NCBI GenBank assembly: GCA_032719365.1
Contig: CM064874.1
Span: 26,855,716 to 26,919,715, forward strand
Direction: 5' to 3'
Length of the DNA stretch: 64,000 nucleotides
DNA from: Prinsepia uniflora
Taxonomy: Eukaryota; Streptophyta; Magnoliopsida; Rosales; Rosaceae
Notes under the pieces: generated by a model
Seen by the model: the letters and a program-made list of their open reading frames with translations, nothing else
Databases searched by the model: none
What the model was told of the DNA's origin: nothing
Position numbers and translations under genes: made by a program
Shown: one piece after another, positions 56,640 to 64,000 of the stretch
Layout: each line of letters begins with the position of its first letter
Numbering within the stretch: position 1 is the stretch's first letter

Positions 56640-58150
56640 AGGCAATATGCCTCTATTTGATCACCAGAGCAATATGCTCTGGTTGATCAAGCTTTAGGTT
56701 GTATCCTTGAGTTGGACACAATTTACGGTAGAGCTATGTGGTGAAAAATTCCACTTGAAAAAATGATTTCCCTTGATCTTTTATGGTCTAGGCATCTCTT
56801 GTTTGGGATCAGGCTTGATCACCTTTTCCTTGACCAGTTCATCATATATCTCTCCAGTCTTGTTTAGGTCGACAATATATGAGATGAGGATCGGGACCTT
56901 CTTGGCAAAGTATCCCTCGTCGGATTAACGAGTTTCTGATCTCGCACAAGTTTAACCAATGATTTGATGGTCATAGGCCCTTAGCCCAAAGTTTGGATCT
57001 CCGTTGTAGCCACCTCTAGTTTCTACCCTTCTCTATTTTCTTAGGATTTCTCATCGGCATCTTTGTGGTCTACCTGATGAACATGTATCTTATCATTTTT
57101 TTATTTTATAGAAAATGGGTACTTTAGAGTTATGCTTATGCATTGTTTTCTTTCAGTAGTCTCTCAAATTTCGACACAGATACCATTATCTCTTACAAGT
57201 TAGAGAAAGTAGTGTCATTAAACTTCTTCCTTAGTGAGAACCTTAGTGCTCTTTATGCAATGACCACCATTTGACTGTTGTTTATGGGGAATATACACTT
57301 CATATTCAGCCTTTTAAACCTGGCAATGAAATTCTCAATAGTTTCATGCTCTCCTTGTTTGATGGCAGTTAAGTCATTGATCGTGACTTCAGGCTCACCC
57401 ATAAAACTCATCATGGAATTTGGTCTCCATTTTCCCCCAAGTGTATATGGAGGTTTCTAGCAGCAAAGTGTACCAAGAAAAAGTATCCCCAATTAGAGAG
57501 CTGTTGAACAGTCGAAGCTTGAGATAGGAATTGTCCTCATGAGCTACACATTATACTGGTCCATGTACATGTGGTAAGGCTTCCTATATGCCGGAACATT
57601 GGCTCACCTAGGAGGCACTGGTTGTCCTTGAATCATACGTCTTATCTTGGCCATTTCAATCATGATGGCCTAATGCTCAACTACATAGGGTGGGCTTTGG
57701 TTAGGTCTAAATTCCTCTTCAGACCTTGTGTCGTCAGATCTTCTCCAGTTCTCAAAGTCACCCTTGACGCCAGTCTGGACACTCCTGACCGTTTTAACAT
57801 TCAAATCTTCCTGGGAGGGGGTCGATATTTAACTTGGATCTTGTTGTCCTCTTTCAGCTGACTCTCGCGAGTCCTGCTCATTTTTGGGACTTTGAAAGAT
57901 AAGGACTTGATAACAAAGGCCCCGTGACCACAAGTTCTAAAGTAAATACTCCAAAATCCGTGGTCTGTTTTCTTTGGTCTGGGCTTACCGCCACTGGAGA
58001 TGGGATGGTGGTACCTTTCTGCTCTGCTTTCCCTTGCCTGGAGAGCTCTTGATCTTATTCGTTTAGAGCCTTCATTTGAGCGCATATGAGAGCTAGGGCG
58101 TCCTTGATGAATTTCATCAATTCTTCATATAGTTCTTCAATGGTGATATC
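56640..58150 (-). pseudogene. Gag relic of Tat element B
   Basis: The - strand gag core runs from METKFHDEF (57430) through QGEHETIENFIARFKRLNM-type sequence (read across a shift), then a spacer and LIRDQKLVNPTRD-like and IKPDPKQEMPRP segments near 56760-56900. The zinc-finger area ends with HSSTVNCVQLKD near 56690, with stops throughout. A three-fold 26-bp repeat (GCAATATG...TTGATCACCAG) follows at 56617-56690. Gag would form the particle; this copy cannot be translated. Confidence 0.6.
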
Positions 58151-58311
58151 CTAAAGATTTCCAGCACAAGGAGTTTCCAGCACAAGGAGTTTCCATATTA
58201 GCATCCATTAGTGGTGGCCTAGAAATTTCTTGTTATGGCGTCGAACTCACAAATCTCCCTCTAGCATCAAGTTTCCTTTCCGTATATCGGAACGTGGACA
58301 TGCATTGTAAA

Positions 58312-59255
58312 AGAGTTTTAAAGGGCATGCCAGATTATGTTCGTGCCTAAATGTTGTCATAGCGGAATTCGGGATCGCCATTCGGTGGCTCGCTTCTGAA
58401 AGAGATGATATACAAGTGTTTAGGTGAGGGGATCTCTTCGATATAGTCTGATGCAATGGTGTGCGGTGTTAGTGACTAGGGCGAGTAGGGTGAAGGCTGA
58501 AAACCTTCAGCCATGGTACCGCGATCCCGCCCTAGATGGTCTAGTCCACCTAAGTTGGGTCTTTTGGCTGCCTTGAAAGTTGGCGCGCCACTAGTAGAAG
58601 CTGCTACTAGACAAAGTTAGAAATGGTTTCTGAATGCTTCCCATGAACCATTGTTCGAGTTAAGTTAAAATAGAGCAAGCGGGCGTCTTGCTTGCATTGT
58701 TCTTTTCCATGCCTCCTTTGAGGACTTTAAATATTTTCTTTTATGCCTAGTCCAAGTTCAATGTCGGCGTGTTCATGTTAAAAACATGTAATTTAGGGTT
58801 AGAAAGGGGAGTTAGACAGATCAACATTTTCAAGTTAAGCTGTTCGAATACTGAACCAAAACACGAAGATGGTTATGCGATTTATGCAGCCATAAAACTC
58901 ATTGATTGATGTATTCCAGTTATCGAAATCAGATTTGAGGAAACCAATTGCAGAGAGGGGAAGTACAAACACGTAGAAAATAAAGATGATTAAGTATTAG
59001 CACGATGGATTGAATTACAAGTGCATGAAGTAAACTATCTCTAGACGAAGCCATAGGCTGGCGTTCTTGGTCGAGACACCATCAACTGGATGAAGTCGAA
59101 ATGGGGAGGGTGTTCTTCAAAATGTGTTGCGGGAGTAAGTTAGGTGGTTGAGAAGTCTTTAGAAATGAACTTGGGATGCAAGTCGGGTTCGAAGGAAAAC
59201 TTGGTGTTCTTAGTAAGAACTGAGAAGGGTTAAGAGGAGAACTAAATCTTGATCA
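58312..59255 (-). repeat. 5' LTR of Tat element B
   Basis: Diverged copy of 36325-37344. The right edge is placed at TGATC (59255, - strand). The left edge is where similarity fades near 58312; the true LTR end and primer site could lie as far as 58240. Confidence 0.55.
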
Positions 59256-60099
59256 TGGATCGAAGAGACATGTTTTGCTAAGAAGGCGAGTTTTTGGGTA
59301 ATAAAGAAATTTTTGAGGGTTTACAGTTGTTGAAATTGATTGAGTTTGATCAACTTGTTTGTTTGATTGATTGAGTTGTTGGTTGTCTTTTGAGAAAAAA
59401 TGCTTATTCTCCTTTCAAGATCATATGATGCGCGTTGGAGTTCTAGTAACATGCATATGGGAAATATTATATGGGGATTTATATAAATTCGAAATGAGCA
59501 TAATCACAACTATTACAAGAGAGTACATAAGCACGAGTATATAATACAATGAACATGGAAGTATCATTCTTATAAAGAGTCGCGAGTCTTCTTGGCGAAA
59601 ATGTTCTTGGAAGAAAGAAATGTTTTTGGAATTAAAAAAAACACATTTATGAAAAAATGACTTGTGAGATTCTCAAGTAAATTGTCCTACTTGAACAATT
59701 ATGTAAAAATAAATCCTAATTGAATACCGTTGGGCTTTTTAAGAAGTCTTTTAAAATACTTAAATGTCTTAATTGAAAATTTTAACTATCCTAATTCAAT
59801 ACATCCCGAACTATCCAAAATATTTTATGGACCTTTCGAAACATTCTTTTTTTAGGGACCTCATAGCCATTATCCAAATTTGTAATATTTTACAAGTTAA
59901 AAGCTAATATTATGTCGCTTTACTATAACTTAGTAATATTCTTTTCCACTTATTATATGAAAGGTTCGAGTTCGACTCTCGTCGAATGAAGTTTATATAA
60001 TCTAATCCTTATTTCATAATATCCTTGTATTAAAAAAAAAACCAATTTTATTATGGTGTGGATGCCAAATCAAAATTCAAAATTTAAAATACAATGAAG
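59256..60099. other. Intergenic AT-rich DNA upstream of CENH3
   Basis: No transposon or gene recognised; the lower edge adjoins the Tat B LTR. Confidence 0.5.
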
Positions 60100-60264
60100 C
60101 GGGGAGGAGTTTTTTGTTTTTGGAAAGAAGCGGGAAGGTTTTATATTTTTGGCAAATGAGAAGAAATTAAAAATTAAACAGTAAGAAACAAAAAGGCTTG
60201 AAGACGAGGGCTTCTTCCCATTCTCTCATTCTTTCTGCTCTCTCCAAAACTCCATACCAAATCA
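60100..60264 (+). promoter_or_regulatory. Probable promoter and 5' UTR of CENH3
   Basis: Contains GCGGGAAG at 60130-60137, one base from the E2F consensus TTTCCCGC on the other strand, and a similar AGCGGGGAGG at about 60099. Plant CENH3 genes are cell-cycle controlled and E2F sites have been reported in Arabidopsis. The C/T-rich leader CCCATTCTCTCATTC (from 60218) is typical of a plant 5' UTR. TATTTTT near 60144 is a weak TATA candidate. Confidence 0.4.
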
Positions 60265-61847
60265 ATGGCGAGGGTGAAACATCTCGCCACAAAAAATGCC
60301 CCTAGATCTTCTTCTCGTTCTTCTCCAAAATTCCAAGGTCTCTCCATCTATCTGACTATCTCTACCTCTAAATGTATTCGTGTATGCTTTTGTATTTTCG
60401 CAACCCTAATTTTCTCCGCTGTTGACAGGCGGAAGCTCACCGGCGCTGTCACCTGCAAGCCAGCCGGTAATCTTTCTCTTTCTCGCAATTAACTTTTTCT
60501 TAATCTCGGATTTTGATTGTCATCCTTGTGGTTGCTTCGAAAATTTGGCGAGTGTGAGAAGGGCAATCGGGGAAATTGGTTTGCGAACAGTTTGATTTTC
60601 TTTGCCTACATTTATTTAATTTCTCAAGGCGGTGCTTATATATATTGGTTTTGTTTCTCTGGTTTATTCATTTTAATGAATATCTTATAATGTTGGTGCT
60701 TTAAAAATATTGGCAAATACAATTTGAGATTAGGTGGGAAACAATTGAAGGAATTTGAGAGCAGGTGGGTTATTTGTAAAGACCAATCTACTAGGGAAGG
60801 GGAAGAAGGCAAAGGTATTGTGGGGGTGCTCTGTATCGTCTGTCCTTTCAATAATATGGTTGGAGATTTAAAATCTTATTAGGTGATGAGGAGAACCAAA
60901 TGTGAGGGGAGTATTTGAATATGAATCCACAGCTAATCCGTACTTAATAGTTTAAGCTCTTGACTCTAATATTAATCTGTTGAAGAAAAATTCTAGTTTA
61001 TTTTTTACTGCACTAATTTGCTTAGTTTGCTTCTGTATTTTTAATTAGTTGAAGGAACCTTCCCGACGAAAGAAGGGATCCTCCAGGAAAGCTCCGAAAG
61101 GTAAATGTCCTCTCATGATTTCATCTGTTTGTTTTTCCAACAATGTTAGCGGTCATAGTAATGGACATATGTTGGTTTTGAATGATTGTTTCTGTTACAT
61201 ATATAGCTCCGGCAGGGAAGAAGAAGTGGCATTTCAAGCCCGGTACATTGGCACTACGTGAAATACGAAAATTTCAGAAGTCATGCACATTGCTTATCCC
61301 AGCTGCTCCTTTCATTAGAGCTGTAAGTCCTTATCTTGTTGATAGATATATGCTAGGGTCTTGTTCTCATCGGAGCTGTGACCACACACACCCTTGAACC
61401 CTTGCACCGATATGTACAGTGGATTGTGCAAATAGATATACGAGGGACACAAGAAAGGGAGTGTTGGGTAGTGTTAGAGCTTGGAATTAAATTCTTTTCC
61501 AGCTAGTTCTGGCAATTTTCTATTTACTCAGAGAACAAAGTCTGTTTGCATGAAAATCAGCTTACCAATATCAATTTATTCGTGATCTTTGTTTTCTTTT
61601 TAATTCAATTATCATTTCCTTGTGGTGTTGATTTGGCTTTCTCATTTAATTTGTGTGAAAAAGTTGACCCTTCACATCTTGTTAGTTTGGTGACAATATC
61701 TAATAACTTTATGCATTAATTATGCTTGTGAATTTGTTTACAGAATGTTGACAATCTAGTCTTTCACGGTAGGTAAGAGAGATCACTAGCACTGTGCATC
61801 TAGATCCCCTACGTTGGAATCCTGCTGCTTTACTAGCAATCCAAGAG
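60265..61847 (+). CDS. CENH3: Centromeric histone H3 (CENH3), exons 1-5, 3' end missing
   Basis: CENH3 replaces H3 in centromeric nucleosomes and marks the kinetochore site. Exons: 60265-60337, 60429-60466, 61049-61100, 61207-61322, 61773-61847 (354 nt, 118 codons). All introns are GT-AG and the frame stays open. The start MARVKH is the usual plant CENH3 N-terminus. Residues 1-58 are a basic, Ser/Pro-rich tail unlike H3. Residues 64-97 (FKPGTLALREIRKFQKS, LLIPAAPFIRAVREI) match the N-helix and first fold helix. Residues 98-118 (STVHLDPLRWNPAALLAIQE) have the one-residue-longer loop 1 and the RW typical of CENH3. About 40 residues (helices 2 and 3 and the C-terminus) are absent; a copia element begins 160 bp after exon 5. 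Either the last exons lie beyond it or the gene is broken. Confidence 0.9.
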
Positions 61848-62007
61848 GTAAATAAATATTTTTTTTTATAACCATGCAACTGCTATATTTCTTAACCCCC
61901 ATCTCTCATTTCAATCTGTTTCATAGACTAGTAAATGTCTGCATTGCGATTTCCGTAAGTCTTGGCATATTCTCGTGTATCCATGGTTGCTGAATGAGTG
62001 ATGCTAT
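61848..62007 (+). other. Start of CENH3 intron 5
   Basis: Begins GTAAATAAA. No continuation of the histone fold is readable before the copia LTR at 62008. GCTAT at 62003-62007 would be one copy of the target duplication; the other lies outside the window. Confidence 0.6.
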
Positions 62008-62473
62008 TGTTAGACGTAAGATCTAAATAAACAAGAACACAATCATATGCATATAAGTATAGATATGAACAATACCTTTTGATGCTATTGGTTTCGACAG
62101 AGAAGAGCACCTACTGTTCCACAATAGGGTTGGGCGTCTTCCTTCCAGCACGGACATCTTAATCACTCCTAGATGGGCTAGTGAACCTTTTGGTTTTGTG
62201 ATTACTCATCCGAGTGGGAGGGGACCCCAATTTATATAGGCTTTGATCCTAAAGAGTCTTGCCCATCAAGAAACTCTATTAGGTTTCCTTATGCCTAAAG
62301 GATTCTTAATCTATCCACTTAAGTAATAAGAATCCATTAAGTCTTAGACCATACCTTGCTGCACAAGTAATCTAAGACTCCTGGTTGAGCCTCTAAGTCA
62401 AATCCTGATCTAAATCAATCTACAACACCCTTTTCAATTAGGATTTCAACTTAGGTTGGAATTGCTTCCAACA
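62008..62473 (-). repeat. 3' LTR of the copia element (466 bp)
   Basis: Starts TGTTGGAAGCAATTCC at 62473 and ends GTCTAACA at 62008 (- strand). A TATA-like CCTATATAAATTGG lies at about 62231-62244 on the - strand. Confidence 0.85.
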
Positions 62474-62485
62474 TTCTCCCACTTG
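62474..62485 (-). promoter_or_regulatory. Polypurine tract of the copia element
   Basis: CAAGTGGGAGAA immediately before the LTR start on the - strand, the usual copia form. Confidence 0.85.
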
Positions 62486-63032
62486 ATCGACTAATAGTGT
62501 ACTAATAGTGTAGGCTTGATTAAGATCACTTGAATGGCCTTGTGAATTCTCATGAAGACTCAATTCTTATTCAAGTTTCTGTCATGATCAAATTTTCACA
62601 TAGAGCTACGAAGGCACCCTAAACTGTCAATGCTTAGAGCCTTCATAACCACTAATGCAATCAATTGAAAATGCATGAAACCTCGTCAAGATAGATTTTC
62701 CAGAATGTCAAACTTGAGTTTGCACCTTACAACACAATGTCACTCATTGGTCCTGCTTTATGAGGTGAAAACCTCTCCTTTTAAGTTCCTGCGAACCTTA
62801 TCTCTTGCACTCGCAAGAGTCGCCAAATAAGCAAAATTGTCGTGACCAAGATTGCTAGCTAGAAAACGACAGTGTACTTTAATGCATTCAAATATGGTGA
62901 CAACACTTTAACCAACACACTAAATGTTGAACTTATCACAAATCACAGTTATAAAACAACATAATCATAAAAATTAAGAGTAAAAGATAACAAAGAAAGG
63001 CTTCCACAAAAAACTTCAAGGCATGCCTCCCA

Positions 63033-63584
63033 CTAATTCAGTGTTTCAAGACATCTCACTAATCCCATGCTCACAACATGTCTTTTGAAGGCTGCATTTG
63101 GGAGTGCCTTGTTTAGTGGATCTACGATCATCTGCTCAGTCCCAATATGCTGGAAATCAATGCACCCTTGCTTGACCTTTTCTCTAACCAGCAAATATTT
63201 GAGTTCCAGGTGCTTGGTTCTTGAGGACCTTTTGTTGTTCTTGGTGAAAAAGACTGCTGAGTTGTTGTCACACCATAGCCTGATAGGTCTGTCAATGGAT
63301 TCCATGTGCTTCATGTTAGAAATGAAGTTCTTTAAACAAGCAGCCTGGATTGTGGTTTCATAGCACGCAATGAATTCTGCATACATTGTTGATGCTACAA
63401 TCGTGGTCTGCTTTACACTTTTCCAAGAAACAGCACCACCTGCTAGTATGAATACATAGCTAGAAGTGGATTTCAGTGAGTTTGGACAGCCTGCGTGATC
63501 AACATTTGAGTATCCTTCCAATTCCAACTTGCTTGTTCTTCTGTATACTAATTTAAAGTCCTTTGTTCTTTGTAAATACCGCAT
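63033..63584 (-). pseudogene. Copia RNase H domain
   Basis: Open for 183 codons. Catalytic acidic positions are visible in YSNVDHAG (Asp), STMYAEFIA (Glu) and WCDNNSAVF (Asp), and KHLELKYLLVREKV precedes the C-terminal helix. It ends at VRCLETLN and a stop, about 550 bp before the LTR, as in full-length copia polyproteins. The domain itself looks sound but is separated from RT by a stop and a frameshift at 63585-63601. Confidence 0.85.
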
Positions 63585-64000
63585 AACTTCTTAGCAGCAG
63601 TTCAATGTGCAAGGCTAGGATTGGATTGGTACCTTCCTAGCACTCCCACAGAGAAAGCAATGTCAGGTCTGGTGCAGACTTGAGCATACATCAAACTACC
63701 TACCAAGGATGCATAGGGTTTAGTATTCATCTCACTTCTCTTTAGTTCAATCATGGGACATTGTGCCTTGTTGAGTTTGTCTCCCTTTGTTATTGGTGCA
63801 TCACCATTCGAGCAATTTTCCATATTGAAGCGTTTCAACACCCTTTCAATGTATCCCTTTTGAGACAATCCTAGTAGACCACTATCCTTATCTCTACTGA
63901 TTTCGATTCCTAGAACATACAATGCCTCTCCCATGTCCTTCATATCAAAGTTGTGAGACAAAATGGTTTTAGTGTGGTGAAGCATTGTAAGGTTGTTATT
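63585..64000 (-). pseudogene. Copia reverse transcriptase, C-terminal part
   Basis: The - strand frame reads LSHNFDMKDMGEALYVLGI, GLLGLSQKGYIERVLKRF and SLVGSLMYAQVCTRPDIAF, the conserved thumb/connection end of copia RT. It is closed by a TGA just after SNPSLAH, and a 1-nt loss follows before RNase H. The YxDD catalytic region lies outside the window. These two lesions make this copy defective. Confidence 0.8.

Larger units (their letters stand above)
36325..59255 (-). mobile_element. Tat element B, split by a LARD, a solo LTR and a MITE
   Basis: Two diverged direct repeats of about 0.95 kb (36325-37344 and 58312-59255) act as 3' and 5' LTRs of a - strand element. Internal order on the - strand is gag (58150 to 56640), a gag/protease-like region (56070 to 55560), no RT or integrase, then a + strand antisense ORF (37501-51602). 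The net internal length after removing the three insertions is about 7.8 kb. The LTRs are perhaps 80 percent identical by eye, so this is an old insertion. The outer edges and target duplication are not resolved. Confidence 0.6.
62008..64000 (-). mobile_element. Ty1/copia element (3' part), antisense to CENH3, running off the window
   Basis: The 3' LTR (62008-62473), polypurine tract, RNase H and C-terminal reverse transcriptase are present in - strand order. The 5' part continues beyond 64000. It is inserted downstream of CENH3 exon 5 in opposite orientation. Confidence 0.88.

Noticed and set aside
60636..60851. 71-codon - strand ORF
   Set aside because: Lies in CENH3 intron 2 on the opposite strand with no recognisable content.
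61049..61397. Unspliced 70-codon reading through CENH3 exons 3 and 4
   Set aside because: The reading crosses clear GT-AG introns; the spliced model restores a continuous histone fold.
63067..63363. 98-codon + strand ORF
   Set aside because: Shadow of the copia RNase H frame on the - strand.

Overview
The window is plant nuclear DNA, most likely from a eudicot. The evidence is a plant-type centromeric histone H3 (CENH3) gene with short GT-AG introns, Ty1/copia elements with initiator-Met primer sites, several plant-specific Tat-lineage Ty3 elements, a MULE, a hAT-type MITE and a scrap of organellar 23S rDNA. I cannot fix the species. The only real host gene I can support is CENH3 (exons 1-5, 60265-61847, + strand). 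Most of the rest is nested transposable elements.

Layout. 1-1034: AT-rich flank. 1040-6614 (- strand): a complete non-autonomous Tat-type element (TSD TGTAT) with an intact gag, no pol and a degraded antisense ORF. 6620-9700: AT-rich DNA with a Tat-like LTR and a 150-bp organellar rRNA insert. 9700-16300: old debris, comprising an LTR end, a MULE transposase relic and an inverted pair of MYB/SANT-like gene fragments. 16500-23340: Tat element A, with protease and integrase on the - strand and an antisense ORF on the + strand, split by a solo LTR. 23425-25040: the 5' part of a copia element. 25880-34928: an old - strand LTR broken by two solo LTRs (26288-29246 and 30705-34449, both with perfect TSDs). 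34929-35876: Tat LTR, primer site and start of gag. 36325-59255: Tat element B (- strand), split by a young full-length non-autonomous large element (LARD, 37844-47313, TSD CTGTC), a solo LTR of the same family (52314-55452, TSD CCCCC) and a hAT MITE (56081-56616). 60265-61847: CENH3. 62008-64000: the 3' half of a - strand copia element sitting downstream of CENH3 exon 5, most simply inside intron 5; the last CENH3 exons are not in the window.

How it works together. The LARD/solo-LTR families keep only cis signals (LTR, primer site, polypurine tract), so they depend on proteins from elsewhere. The Tat elements share one plan: gag/pol on one strand and a second reading frame on the opposite strand next to the 3' LTR. 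The most distinctive signal is a set of short hairpin arrays in the LARD-family LTRs, where both arms of a hairpin change together from copy to copy.
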